NCBI GenBank assembly: GCA_947179155.2
Contig: OX359276.1
Coordinates: 45,073,953 to 45,137,952, forward strand
Length of the DNA stretch: 64,000 nt
DNA from: Hedera helix
Lineage: Eukaryota > Streptophyta > Magnoliopsida > Apiales > Araliaceae
Direction: 5' to 3'
Shown: positions 43,790-56,310 of the stretch, piece by piece
How the letters are laid out: each line of letters starts with the position of its first letter
Numbering within the stretch: the stretch's first letter is position 1
Position numbers and translations under genes: made by a program
Notes under the pieces: model-generated
What the model was told of the DNA's origin: nothing
The model's input: the letters and a program-made list of their open reading frames with translations, nothing else
Databases searched by the model: none

Positions 43790-45700
43790 TAAAATAAAAA
43801 ATAAAAAATCAGGTCTATAATTGGCATACTCAGACAAGTACACAGTTTCCAATATTAAACTTGAAAGAAAAAATTAGTAAGAATAATTATGTCGAATTGT
43901 ACATGTTAAATACAAACTTTAATATTCCAAAAAATATAACTAAACAAAAATGATTTTCATTTTTTCAGATTAAAAATACATGTACTAGTTATATATCAAC
44001 CATCTTTGATATAATTAAAAATATAAATAAGTTAAGATATAAATATATAATGAAGTGTAATACGGAGTATATAATGACAAAATAATAATAAAATACATAT
44101 TAATTATAAGGATATGTTTATGTGATTTAATGTCATTATACTTTTCATATAGCTATATGTTTAATATGATTATACTTTTCGTAGAGCTATATGTTTAATG
44201 TGATTATACTTTAAAAGCAAAATTATGCAGTAAATGTATAGTGATTTATTCAACCCCCTTCTAGATCATATTCATGTATTTTTGAAAAATAACAATTGAT
44301 ATCAGAGCGAGATCACGGGTTCGAGCAGCCGAATTTCCTTATGTGCGTTTGCGGGACTAATCGCCCAGGGTTTAACATTCCAACCCGTTGGCACGAAAGT
44401 CCTTGTGTAATTGAAAATAAAATTACACATTTGCTAACAGTTATAACTTTTGGCACAATGGTAAGTGCATGCTTGATCCTAACACCATATTTTATGAGAG
44501 CCAAAATTTTGTGACATTCTTTACAAAAAGAACAAAGCATTTGTGAAAGATAATTTAATACAGAAAATTAATCTTTTATTTGGCTATAGATATTATTAAG
44601 AGCAAATATATATTTGGCGATATTATGTAATTATTCTAACGATATTTATGTAATTATTTTAGTAATATTTAATATTTTAAGCGATACTTATAATTTTGCT
44701 CGAATATATAATATCTTTTTACGGATTATGATTCATTTCATTATACCAATCGACCTCCAATTTTTTACAATACACATTTAGTTACACAAATATTATTTTT
44801 AACGACGGTTTTAGCGATATACAATTATTTACAATGAATCCTATTTCATATATTGCTAATTATTTGCAACAAAAAAAATAAAATTGTGTTTTATCGTTAC
44901 ATATAATATTTATGTCTTTAAATGTGTATTAATTAGAAGAATTGAAAGATTGATTAATATAACATAAGAATTCCTAAACTAATTTTTACTCTAACAATAT
45001 CAGTTGCCTTTTGTTAAGATGACTTGTTTGCCAACGTCGTTCTACTTGCTAACTATTTTGCAGTTGGGCAAATGTCCTTAATTAATTCATAATAATCTGG
45101 TCAAGGATTCAAACATGAGCATTTAATTCAAATCTTTCCTCAATACAAATAAATTAATGCTAAGACTATCCTCATGCAAATTCATTAAATAAATATATCA
45201 TGCAATTAATAATTAAAATAATCTAATGTTAATAATCTGATTATCATATTTGGATCTCAATAATCTGATTATCATAAGATGACACTAGTGAACTTTATAT
45301 TTTTGGATTCTTTTGAATTTTGATTCTTTAAACCTCAAAAAGAAATTTTAATTCCCTCCTGCTTTTCACTTTTCAGATTTTGGCAATTTGACTATTTGGG
45401 CCCAAAAAAAGTGTCAAATTTTTTAAATTTTGAAATTGTTTTTTACTTTAAAATTTTCAAAAAGTTGATGAATTTAATTAAACAAGAGATTATCATAATT
45501 CGATAGTCAATACTTTTATTACTGTAATTAAATTCTGACAATCTTAAACTCTAACAAACCGGACCTATGAGCGGTTGCGTGCGCCTGGGACATTAAAATC
45601 AAGCCCCTAATTAAATATAAAACACTAAATCTGCACTATTACAAGGGAAAGGTAATTAAAGAGGGGGCTACACAACAAAAAAAAATCAATGGGAAGAAGA
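43790..45700. other. Intergenic, with an LTR/PBS-like scrap
   Basis: AT-rich with no gene. At 44252-44310 CAACCCCCTTCTAGATC is followed by TTGATATCAGAGCGAGA, which resembles an LTR end followed by an initiator-Met tRNA primer site (TGGTATCAGAGC), one base off at GGT/GAT. No gag follows, so at most this is a relic of a Sirevirus-type Copia element. Confidence 0.35.
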
Positions 45701-45821
45701 TGGGAAGGGGTCGCTAATGAAGGCAATTAATTAATTAATTAATTAATTAATATAATATAATATAATATGAACAAATAAAATATAGGGGCACTTCCCTGTC
45801 AGGTGGTCTCTTATGTACATG

Positions 45822-45824
<3 letters not shown>

Positions 45825-45894
<70 letters not shown>
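45825..45894. repeat. (TA)n microsatellite, about 70 bp
   Basis: Uninterrupted TA run about 0.5 kb upstream of the IDD promoter. It is preceded at 45728-45768 by AATT and ATATA/ATAAT repeats. Confidence 0.95.
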
Positions 45895-45897
<3 letters not shown>

Positions 45898-46012
45898 GAA
45901 CTTATTTTGAATTTAAAAATATAAAGACAGTTCAAATTTTTTTAATTTAATTTAATGGCTCATATTTGATCTCACAAAAATATTCTCGCCCAAATTAAAT
46001 TCACCCCTACAC

Positions 46013-46050
<38 letters not shown>

Positions 46051-46172
46051 TAATAATAATAGTAACAATAATAATTATAATAATAGTAATAATAATAACA
46101 ATAATAATTATAATAATAGTAATAATAATAATAATACCGATAATAATAATAATAATAATTATTATAATACCG

Positions 46173-46208
<36 letters not shown>

Positions 46209-46210
46209 TC

Positions 46211-46244
<34 letters not shown>

Positions 46245-46245
46245 T
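46013..46245. repeat. (TAA)n microsatellite, about 230 bp, interrupted
   Basis: TAA/AAT repeats broken by ACA, AGT, ACCGAT and ATTAT variants. The array ends about 120 bp before the TATA box of the IDD gene. Confidence 0.95.
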
Positions 46246-46366
46246 TTATAATTTTTATATCTTATAATTTTCTTAATAATAATATAGATAATAAAAATAT
46301 TTTTACTTTTTAAATTTTAATTTAATTTTTTATTATATCATGCCTTCGGTCACGGATAATTAATGG

Positions 46367-46380
46367 TATATATATTTATA
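46367..46380 (+). promoter_or_regulatory. TATA box of the IDD gene
   Basis: TATATATATTTATA lies about 280 bp before the ATG, followed by GCCAAAG. A transcription start at about 46405-46415 would give a leader of about 240 nt. This is inferred from spacing only. Confidence 0.45.
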
Positions 46381-46653
46381 AGCCAAAGAAGACTAAAAAC
46401 TTCATGTGTGTTTCACTGTTTCTCTTCTCTTTTTTGTTCTCACCAGGAATAAAGGAGAAGTCCCCGGTTTTTGTCTTCCTTTAGTCATAGCAGATTCCTG
46501 ATTTTATATATGTTCACCAAAAAACAAGCCCCCTTTTAGCAAACAACATTAAAATCACCAACAAGAAGAAAAAGAGAGAGCTAGCTAGCTTATACAAAAA
46601 AGACAGAAAAATTAAGAAACTTTTATACTTATATATCTCACTTAATCTTTTTG

Positions 46654-49627
46654 ATGTCAAATATAACAGGTGAAGAAGGGAGTTTCTCTTCAGGAAATAC
46701 TGGAGAAGAAGTCCACCAACTAATTGTTCATCAAGAACAACAGCTTCAGCCAAAACAAAATGATCAATTCCACCACCACGCCGCCGCCGCTTCTGCAGCA
46801 GCAAATAATAGCAATGGCTCAACCTCCCAACAACAACAAGCAGCTGCTAAGAGAAAAAGAAATCTACCAGGAAATCCAGGCATGCAATTCATTCCATCAA
46901 CCCGAAGAACTAAATCTCAAAATTATTTATTTCTGCTTAATTATAATTAAGTGGTCATATTTTGGTATATTATATGCATGATTGAATATGATTATATGTA
47001 CATCAGAATGGTTAATATAATTACTTCCCATCTCCATCACATAAATTTTAATGTTTTCTTTAAGTAGTTTTCTAAAAGAAAGGCTATTTTAAAGGTTCCA
47101 TTATTGCTTAAAAAGATTACAATAATTGGTTAAAAGTACTGTGCTTGATTGCACAATTTGCACCTTTTTGTTCTCAAATGTTTTGGCTATATATTTTTTG
47201 GTCACTAGTACTAAATACATATTTTAATTTCATAACTTGTGACAATATTAATAATTATTTGAATATATTTTTAATTTATAGATCCAACCGCGGAAATTAT
47301 CGCTCTATCTCCAACTACGCTAACGGCAACCAACAGATTTGTGTGTGAGATCTGTAACAAGGGCTTCCAAAGGGACCAAAATTTGCAGTTGCACCGGAGA
47401 GGTCATAATCTTCCGTGGAAGCTCCGGCAAAGAACGAGCACCGAGGTGAGGAAACGGGTGTATATATGCCCCGAGCCGACTTGTGTCCACCACAATCCGG
47501 CTAGGGCATTAGGTGATCTTACCGGGATCAAGAAGCATTTTAGCAGGAAACATGGAGAGAAAAAATGGAAATGTGACAAATGCTCCAAAAAATATGCGGT
47601 GCAATCCGATTGGAAGGCTCATCAAAAAACTTGTGGCACTAGGGAGTATAAATGTGATTGTGGAACTATTTTCTCCAGGTAATTTTTGATTACTTTAGTA
47701 ATCTTATCATAATTTATAGAATTAGCTAGCACTAGTTCTGAAGTTGGGAGCCAGTGCACAAGATAATCAAATATTTAACAAGTGAGCACTTAACAATTGC
47801 GCCAATCATTTTTGTTAAAAGATGCTAGTACGTTACGCTCTTATTTTTGCTTACTTCAAATAAATATTAAATGAAGTTTAGTTATGAAATGTGCCGAGTA
47901 TATATATATATGCTGCTGCTTTTTGTTGGCATTCGAACTTGCATGACTTGTTCTCTTTTTGTTCAAAACAAGGGAATTAAACTAGCACTACTCTTAGTTA
48001 GGGTTCCCAAAAGAAATACTAGGACATGGATTGATCAATATTTGTGACATTTCTGACTTTTCAGTTTAGATCTCTTCCTGTCTGATTTCAACATGGACTC
48101 CATGTCATGAAGCATAAAGCTAAAAGGACAAACTAATAAATATTTGGTTATTGTAACGATCCAAAACAAGGTGCTTTGAGAATTATATATTACATTTTTG
48201 TAATTTCATTATTCTTATTAACAATATTTCTATTATTTTATTAATCAAAACTACATAATTTTGAGCCTTTGTCACATCCATTAGCTAGTTGCGGCGACCA
48301 TACATATATTTTTTTGTCCTATATATATGCAGACAGGGTATATGCACATAAATGGTGTAGCTCACTGTGTTCCAAGTATTTCAAACAGTATATGTACTTG
48401 TTTTTTGGATTTTATTTTAAAATCTTCATTGTCTCGTCATTATTGTTGAACTTTTAAAACGTCTCCCTAATTTAAACATCCACAATGAATTAAAATACTT
48501 GGTAAATTCTTTACAAATATTCTGTTTGTATATAGCTACTCTGTTTGTAAAACACTTAAAATTTAAAACACAATGGACTAATACAATCACTACTTGATTA
48601 TTTGTTCAGGAGAGATAGCTTTATAACTCACAGAGCTTTCTGTGACGCACTAGCTGAAGAGAACAGCAAAGTAAACCAGGGACTTATCAATGGCATGGGC
48701 TCAAAAATACAAGCCCAATTGCCTCATGATACATCTATGGGTATGTCTGATTTTAACAACATTAATTACAACCCCAAAAACCCACTAAAATCTCTCCCTC
48801 AAGACCTCAGCCCAATGTCGTTTAAGCCCATGAACATATCTAATGGCATGTTCTCAAGCAGTTCAGGAACCCTTTTTGGGGGCCCGAGAAATAATGTACC
48901 TTCATCTTCCTCGGGCCTTCAGCTCAGCTCAAACAATCCTTCAAGCCTCAATTACCTCCAAGAAGGTAAAAATGGGACTGGGCAGCTTTCGGGGGCGGCC
49001 CATATGTCTGCCACTGCCTTATTGCAGAAAGCATCCCAAATGGCTGCAACTGCAAGTAACAGTATCAATTTTCCCATGATGCAGAAAAGTTTTGTTAGTA
49101 GTATGGCAGGACCCATGATGCAAAATACTACTACTACTAATAACTCCTATGAAAATTTTCCAACACAATCACCGGATCAAACAAGTTTGGTGGGAATCAA
49201 CGGCAGCGGATTCACAACCCAGTTGCTGCAAAAGGGCCCACAAGAAATAGCCCAGATGTTCGGCCTAGGGGCCGGTAGCTCGCCGTCCATGAACGATATG
49301 GGAATGTTTGGTGAAATGCTGATGGGAGGTGATCATAATCAAAACCATGGAGGAGGATTCATGAAGAGCATGGAACGTCATGAAGATGGTTTGGGTCAGA
49401 ACCCAACAAGGTCATCAAGATTTGGAGGGAGTGGCGGTAACGATATGCTAACCGTTGATTTCTTGGGGATTGGAGGATCAAGGCCACCAAATTTACATGA
49501 ACAACAACAGCATCAAAGAATGGGCTTAGAAGGAATGGGCCAACAGAGAATGCAAATGATGAATCCTTTTCAGCAGCAGCTTTCATATGGGGATACACCC
49601 ATGGAAAAGACCATTTGGGATGTTTGA
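46654..49627 (+). CDS. IDD: INDETERMINATE-domain C2H2 zinc-finger transcription factor, 546 aa
   Basis: Coding exons are 46654-46879, 47282-47678 and 48610-49627 (1641 nt with the stop). The product has a His/Ala/Gln-rich N-terminus, a nuclear signal (KRKRNLPGNP, about 66-75) and the INDETERMINATE domain of four zinc fingers. ZF1 is about 97-117 (CEICNKGFQRDQNLQLHRRGH), ZF2 about 139-169, ZF3 of C2HC type about 175-196, and ZF4 of C2HC type about 201-222. The C-terminal family motifs are MSATALLQKASQMAATA (about 340-356) and LTVDFLG (about 488-494). The family binds DNA and, with GRAS proteins such as SHR/SCR or DELLA, regulates root patterning and metabolism; the subgroup looks IDD4/5/6-like, not proven. 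Exon 1 ends CCAG and is followed by GCATGC, so intron 1 is GC-AG. Only this junction gives the family sequence NPDPTAEIIALSP. Exon 2 to 3 is AG|GTAATT to TTCAG|G with a split Arg codon. Confidence 0.93.
46880..47281 (+). other. Intron 1 of the IDD gene, GC-AG type
   Basis: The donor is CCAG|GCATGC and the acceptor TTTATAG|ATCC. The frame across the junction (AAT CCA G|AT CCA) restores the conserved NPDP motif. The nearest downstream GT that could serve as donor is after an in-frame stop, so GC is the best-supported site. Confidence 0.75.
47679..48609 (+). other. Intron 2 of the IDD gene
   Basis: Bounded by TCCAG|GTAATT and TTGTTCAG|GAGAGAT. It separates the two halves of zinc finger 4, a position common to the family. 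No embedded gene is seen. Confidence 0.85.
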
Positions 49628-49900
49628 GAGTTTCCATTTTTAATTCTCTTTTTCTTTTTTTCATTTATAGATTTAAAGCAGTCCATGCATGGAGGAGCTG
49701 CAGTGAGAAACTATATAGAAGGAAATTTGGGATGAAGATGAGATTAAACTTTTAATGGGTTAATTATTGCATGGGGCTAGGCCTACAAAATTGGGCCAAT
49801 ATGGTCTATGAAACTAACCCTTGTTTGTGATCCAATGACTTGTAGCTTTAATTTTCTTTGTAATTCTTCAATAATGAAGACTGTTTAGAGGGGACAGAAA
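49628..49900 (+). other. 3' untranslated region of the IDD gene
   Basis: T-rich sequence after the TGA. TTCTTTGTAATTCTTCAATAAT at about 49853-49874 contains an AATAAT-type polyadenylation signal, so the transcript probably ends near 49880-49900. The LINE relic begins just after it. Confidence 0.4.
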
Positions 49901-49904
49901 TTAC

Positions 49905-50795
49905 TATTCATACTATTCGGGAATGCAGCTAGGCTTTAGATTTATGGCGTAACCTAGCACATTCGAGTGCTTGGGAGCAATTTATTTCGATGGAGATCTC
50001 AAATTGGGTAACCTGGAGTCTAACAAATAAGAAGATAGTGGTTGATCCTTCTTGGGATTGGAGTTTATTTTTTAGAGAGACAATTAATCTCCTATGGTAC
50101 TATCAAAACCAGGTATCTCATGGACATTTAGAAGCGGTTCCTACTAATATATGACTGCAGATTATGTCTAGAGCTGAAAAAATTGACAAGGCTATGGTTC
50201 ACCTCCAAATAGAAAGTGCTAAATAACTGAGATTCGATTCATTGTGTGAAAAATGTCAAAAGGATCGATCATTGGTTCAAAGTGAATGTAGATGGGGCCT
50301 TGCAATAAAAACCAGGGAGAGTGAGTATAATTAGAGACTGTTCAGATAAGTGGCATGTGGGTTTCATGGTTAATATTGGTACCGTTTCTAATACAGTCGC
50401 AGAATTATGAGTTATGTGGAAAGGGTTAGAGCTTGCCGGAATGAAGGTTATCGGGAGTTGGAGTGTGAATCGGGTTCTCAAGCGATTCCTATTTTTGTTT
50501 CTTCAGCCTCCTCTGAAGATCCCAATTTCTCCCTCATTTGGAGGATTCGTGAACTGATAAATAGATATTGGAATTGTTTTTTGATGCACTGTTGGAGATA
50601 AAGAAATTAGTGTGCAGACTTCTTAACCAAATGAGAGTTAGGGGTTGATAGTATGCATGTTTTTTATCATCCTCTTGAAGGGTTAGATGAGCTTTTGAAC
50701 AAGGATGTTATGGGGTTAACCGCTCCGAGATTTTGCTTGTAATTTGTTTACAGTTTTTGGGCTTTTGTCCTCCTATGAACCAAAAAAAAGAATGT
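49905..50795 (+). pseudogene. LINE 3' end with degenerate RNase H-like (RVT_3) domain
   Basis: The plus strand at about 50262-50730 reads through HHWFKVNVDGAL, IIRDCSDKWHVGF, MVNIGTVSNTVAEL, GLELARNEGYRELECES, LIWRIRELINRYW and CADFL. This is the order of the plant LINE-type RNase H domain (VDGA, IRD, AEL, CAD-like). Stops occur at VDGAL, AEL and near CADFL. The end CTCCTATGAACCAAAAAAAA at about 50770-50789 is a LINE-like 3' tail with poly-A. The front (49905-50260) is less certain. It is a 5'-truncated, dead insertion downstream of the IDD gene. Confidence 0.75.
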
Positions 50796-50889
50796 TACAA
50801 ACAGACTCATCCCTCTACAAATGTAAAATTGAAGTTTCCATGAAGGTTGTGCAGGAGGATCAACACTTATTTGAAAACAATGAATAACT

Positions 50890-51180
50890 TTTTTGAGACT
50901 TACAAAAACAATTCTTTACAGTCGTTTGATTGGACGGAATCATTTTATATCGAAATGGAATGATGATCAGAATTAGAATTAGAATTAGAATTAAATTATA
51001 ATGAATCAAAATCGAACACTTATTCATGCATCTGATATATTACTTAAAAGTTATATGGGAATAGACTATAATGACCAAAAGCAAGGGTTATGCATTTGGT
51101 ACATAGCATTACATTAAATTTCTATTCGGCAAACCAAATTTACCTTAGTGTTTTGATTTGGATTAGTCTTTTAGAGTTTG
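50890..51180. other. Short MITE-like segment
   Basis: GAATTAGAATTAGAATTA repeats follow a TACAGTCGTTTGATTGGACG start, the kind of end seen in hAT/PIF-type MITEs. The other end is not clearly matched, and no gene is present. Confidence 0.3.
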
Positions 51181-51409
51181 ATTATTACAAATTAAATTAG
51201 ATATACGAGAAAACTATATGAAAGCTTATAACATGAGTACAAAATTGTCGTGCATATATTCACATAAAATGTTGCTATATTTTGACAAAACAATGTTATA
51301 GTATACATATGATACAGAAGGGGAGCTATATATAAATTTGAATGGAAAATGCACGAGTCTGACCGCAACAGCAAACCAATTATACGAATATTGTGTCAGA
51401 TAATATGTC

Positions 51410-51915
51410 CTTTTGGGCACACAAATTAATATTAATATTGTTTGGTTTATTTCTTCTGCCTTGTTGGAAGTGAATTTTGCCAATCTTTTGGTGTTGCTGT
51501 GCTGTGACCATGTCGATATTTCATCTGCATTGACGGTAATGGTCCCATTAGGAGGTTTCCACAAGTTTCATTTGTGGAGATGCTGCTAGTTGGTTCAATT
51601 CTCTTACTGATTCTCTGATCTAGGATTGATGTTTAGATTTTGGCTCCAGAGTGATTTTAGGGATCCGTTAGTATATTCTGGTTCCCAGAAAACTTTTTCT
51701 TATCTAATTTAGGGCCCTGTTTTGCAGTGGTGTATACCCCATTTTGTAATTCTGCCTATTCACACGGGGTGTGTGGATTATTTAGTGGTTAGGGGTTTGG
51801 GTCCTAGTTAGTTTAGTTTAGGTGTTTCTAATCTCATTGGGAGATGAGTTTATAATTTAGATCTTTATTATATTATCCTCTTTTTTTGCTTTTAATATAC
51901 AATCAAATTAGTAAC
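51410..51915. other. Possible further LINE-tail relic
   Basis: The region ends with a T-rich tail and a poly-A run (AACAAAAAAAAATTAAAAAA) at about 51914. Its minus-strand frame at 51450-51564 reads WKPPNGTITVNADE, the usual start of a LINE RNase H domain. The orientations of these two hints conflict, so it may hold two overlapping fragments. Weakly supported. Confidence 0.3.
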
Positions 51916-52216
51916 AAAAAAAAATTAAAAAATAGACTTTTGTGATAGAACAAGTCTATACATATAACAATTAAATATTATATTTATTTATATCATTATT
52001 TATTTATAGTTATTCTTTGCGACGTTGGGGCGGAGGGACACCATGATGGACTAAATTACTTTTATTTCATCCTTGTAAAAAAAGGTATTACTCCGCTCTC
52101 CCACCTAGATCAGGCATGTCAGACAAAGCAATTGGAATTTATTTGTAAAGTGGGGCATGAGGATTATTGAGGAACATTTCTTTCTTCCTTAAATTTGGGT
52201 TAGATTAGTATTATTG

Positions 52217-52621
52217 AGGGGTGTTTGATAAAATTAAGTGAAATAGTTTTAAATTTTTAAATAATTTGAATGTGTTAAATGAAGTAGATTTTTAAATACT
52301 AAATAAAAAAATTGTTTGATAATTGACATGTTTGAAATATCTTAATAACAAATTTTTATTATTTTACTCCTTTGGAAAAATTCAAAATTATAGTAAATTT
52401 ATTTAATATTACTTAATATAATAGTTAATATTATAAAAAAAATTATAAAATACTTTATTAGTTGTTGGATTTAGTCATTCAGCCAAAAAATTAAATTTCG
52501 TCATTCAACCCAAAAATCTGATTGATTCAGTCATTCAGAATATTTTTATTCAAAACAAACGCACTAAATGGCTGACTGATTCAGCCATTCAAATGCATTA
52601 AGCTATAAACAAACAGCCCCT
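52217..52621. mobile_element. hAT-like MITE, about 405 bp
   Basis: The left end AGGGGTGTTTGATAAAATTAAG pairs with the reverse complement of the right end (AGGGGCTGTTTGTTTATAGC), and the inner sections around CATTCAGAATAT and CATTCAAATGCATTAAG pair in part. No coding. Terminal GGGG(C/T)GTTTG is common in plant hAT MITEs. The target duplication is not clear. Confidence 0.55.
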
Positions 52622-52745
52622 AAGTCGGATGCCAACTTAATTGTCACGAATCTACAATGTGTGATGTCTTGCGTGACGATTTTGGTTAAGGGGACCTCTT
52701 TTTAGTAGAAAAGGTATTCAGTAGTGTTAAGGTGCTACGTATAGC

Positions 52746-54699
52746 TGTAACGACCCCAAATCCGGGTTCCTTTAACCCTAGACTCGGTACGTCACGATAC
52801 ATCATCTTCATACACGTTCTATAACTAATGCGGAATATATAAACATAAATTGTTTATTCTACAACATTTCCCAAGGTTTCTAACCTTAACTTACATATAT
52901 ACCTTTAGATTCATAAAAAGGTTTACAAAATTACTTACATCATATAACAATTTAGTTATAATGAATAACACTATAATCTTGTCTTTTGCTTCTGTCTCCG
53001 TCTCTCCTCGGACATTCGTATTATTCTGAAATTTGTTATCATGATATAGCAAGAGTGAGCAACGACTTTGCTCAGCAAGTTTAAATACAATAACGATATA
53101 TCATGATTGAAAGAAAGAACAAGTTTTCGGATTTTCAACAATATAATAATTGTGAAAGAGTACGAATCATAATTTCAATAATTGAATGACTGAATCAAGT
53201 AATGTTGAGTGTCAATAATGACCATGAACAATTTTAACTGAACCTTATGGTAATGAAGGTGATCAGCCTTTCATACCTGATGAACACATGCAACAAGCAC
53301 TATGTGCGAATCAACAATTTAAAGATGTGGAATAATTATATAGAATTAAACCATAGCATGCTTGAAACGTAATAACTTGAATTTGAGTTAGGGACTTGAA
53401 CAATAAAATAATATATCCTGCTCGAATATAAATTGAGTAGGGTTTAGGAAACTTGCATGTCTGCTCAGCTACAATAAATGTCTAGCTTTAACTAACTGGC
53501 TTTGAAAGACCTAACATTAATAAAGTTGGTCTAATAATTAGTACGGCGTATTTGTACAACTATACGCTCACTAAGGAACTTATCTACCACACATAAGTAT
53601 TAACACATAATTTACATCAGTCAAAACGATATTATTAACCTTATAAACTCTCAATTAAATTAGGTTAATAATTTAATAATTTAGAAAATAATTTTCTCAA
53701 GTGTTAAACACTTATTAAACTATTAAACAATTTATTATAATTGTTTAAACAAAAGAGTTAAAAGACATTTTCTTTATTTCATTTAATTACTATTTAATAT
53801 TAATTAAATAGTAAGTAATTAACTACTTTTAGTTATTATTTAATAGTAAATAATAACTTACTAGATTTATTTATTATTTAAAGTTAATCAAATAATAAAT
53901 AATTAAATAATCAATCTTAGTTGTCTTTAATTATTATTTAATAGTAATTAAATAATAATTAATTAATTTATCATCCTTGTTTATTATTTAATATTAATTA
54001 AATAATAATTAATTTAATCATAAATTCAGAAGATATAATATTAAACCAACTAGATTAATATTTAAAACATTTAAATATTAATCCTAAATATTTATTATAT
54101 TTGAAAAATATAATATTAAACTAACTAGATTAATATTTACAACATTTAAATATTAATCCTAAATACTTATTATATTTGAAAAAAATATAATATTAAACTA
54201 ACTAGATTAATATTTACAACATTTAAATATTAATCCTAAATATTTATTATATTTGTAAAATATAATATTAAACTAACTAGATTAATATTTACAATCATTT
54301 AAATATTAATCCTAAATACTTATTATATTTAAAAAAATATAATATTAAACTAACTAGATTAATATTTAAAATATTTAAATATTAATCCTAAATATTTATT
54401 ATATTTGAAAAATATAATATTAAACTAACTAGATTAATATTTACAATCATTTAAATATTAATCCTAAATACTTATTATATTTGGAAAAATATAATATTAA
54501 AATAACTAGATTAATATTTACAACATTTAAATATTAATCCTAAATACATATTATATTTGAAAAATATAATATTATATACCTAAATATCATTTTTTTATTA
54601 TTATTATTTTTGTTATAATTTTAAATTAATTTTTAAACATTTAAATTAATTAAAATTATCCAGAATGGCAATTCTGTAATTAAGTCGAAAAACTGATAC
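52746..54699 (-). mobile_element. Older chromovirus LTR, left portion, broken by the insertion at 54700
   Basis: It begins TGTAACGACCCCAAATCCGG, as in the other two LTRs of this family, and contains the shared AGCAAGAGTGAGCAACGAC...GCTCAGCAAG block at 53049. It includes a 78-bp tandem array (54020-54565). At 54695-54699 the sequence GATAC precedes the start of the younger LTR, so it is cut there; the remaining LTR should lie beyond the right edge of the window. Confidence 0.8.
54020..54570. repeat. Tandem array, unit about 78 bp, seven copies
   Basis: Each unit contains AATATAATATTAAACTAACT, AGATTAATATTTACAAC and TTTAAATATTAATCCTAAAT, followed by TTATTATATTTG. Copies are very alike, with small length changes in the A runs, which suggests recent expansion. 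Confidence 0.9.
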
Positions 54700-55899
54700 T
54701 GTGACGACCCCAAATCCGGGTTCTTTAACCTCGGGTTTGGTTCTCACTGTACAATACTAAACAATAATGAAATACATAAATTGTATTCAAACTTCGCGGA
54801 ATAATACAAAAGGTTCCTTAATCAAAAGGCTACACTTCCCAAGGTCTATTACCTTAATCTTAAACATTACATATCTTAAGGGAAATACAAAAGATTTACA
54901 ACAGTAATTACATAACAGTAAACTAAACTAGCATGCAACTACTAAAATTAAACATTCGCTTTCCCTTTGCCTTTATCCGATTTAGAGCTTTCGGGATTGG
55001 CTGAAATAAAGTCATGATATAGCAAGAATGAGCAACTAAATGGCTCAGCAAGTTTATAAACAACAATCATACGATATATCATGATGAAGGGAAATAACTT
55101 CAAGGTTTCAACAATAGCAATTGTGAAAGATAACAAGAATCAATGTTCAATAAAAGAAGGAATTGACTCTTTACTGCTGAGTGGTCTTTAATGACCCTGA
55201 ACTGCTACTAAGGTAGAACAGACATACAATGTCTGACTCCTTGTTAAAATAACGGGACACTTGAGGGGATCAGTCCTCTCATGTCCTATGTATATGCATC
55301 ACATTTAGTTTTCTTGCGCGCTGTCGGGTCTCCGACAAATAAAAATCCCCTTTAACTAGGGTTGTTCTATCTCAGTCTTACTGTAAGAATCCGCACCAGC
55401 CAATGGTTTGGATAAGCTTTTATAATATTCAACTAAATGAATTTAACATGCATTTGTCTAGCCGAAACAATTAGCTTAGACGTTCTTAAACAGTTTGCAA
55501 AAGCACTATGTGCGAATACAATAATCAATAACGATGTGAAGTAATTTTCGATAATTAATTCACTCAAAGGTCTGTCAAATATCTACGAGTGTAGATACTT
55601 GCTCAACAATAATTGAATTGCTCAAAGTAATTAAAGTTGAATAATAATTGCAACAATAAGTACAAGTTAAGGGTAGAAGACTTGCCTCGTGCGTCGTTTA
55701 CTGCTAACCAACTTAATTTAACAATCCTTGAACGGACCTAACAATTAAATCAGTTTGATCTTAAATTAGTATCATATACCTGTAAGTATAATGACCTTTA
55801 TAAACCTTACGAACCACATAATTGATTAATTATGGGTAACTAAACACTTAGGAAATATTATCACTACTTGATAATATTTCAAACACAAGGAACTTATAT

Positions 55900-56310
55900 T
55901 AATTATTTAATATAGTTCAAATAAATATCTAATATTATTAATCATTTAATAATATTTTATTAAGTATCTAATATTATTAATCATTTAATAATATTTTATT
56001 AATTATCTAATATTATTAATCATTTAATAATATTTTATTAAGTAACTAATATTATTAATCATTTAATAATATTTTATTAAGTATCTAATATTATTAATCA
56101 TTTAATAATATTTTATTCATTATTTAATATTATTAATCATTTAATAATATTTTATTCCCTTATTAATATTATTAATTATTTTAATAATATTTTAATCATC
56201 ATCTAATATTATTACTCATTTGATAATATTTTACACAATTACAATGTTATTCATCATTTAATATCTTTTTAATCATATACTTAATATTATTCATCATTTA
56301 ATAATATTTT
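55900..56310. repeat. AT-rich tandem array, unit about 39 bp, about ten copies
   Basis: Units of the form ATCTAATATTATTAATCATT followed by TAATAATATTTTATTA. It corresponds in position to the arrays of the two sister LTRs, but its unit differs. Confidence 0.9.

Noticed and set aside
44296..44514. 72-codon frame and tRNA-like text (GGGTTCGAG) after a PBS-like motif
   Set aside because: No cloverleaf can be drawn around the T-arm-like bases, and the frame has no homology I recognise; it is better read as retroelement leader debris.
43165..45935. Frames containing long Ile-Tyr repeats
   Set aside because: They read across TA and GT microsatellites and have no conserved flanks.
48843..49664. Overlapping frames on both strands of the IDD last exon
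   Set aside because: They are shadows of the real frame, which carries the conserved MSATALLQKASQMA and VDFLG motifs.
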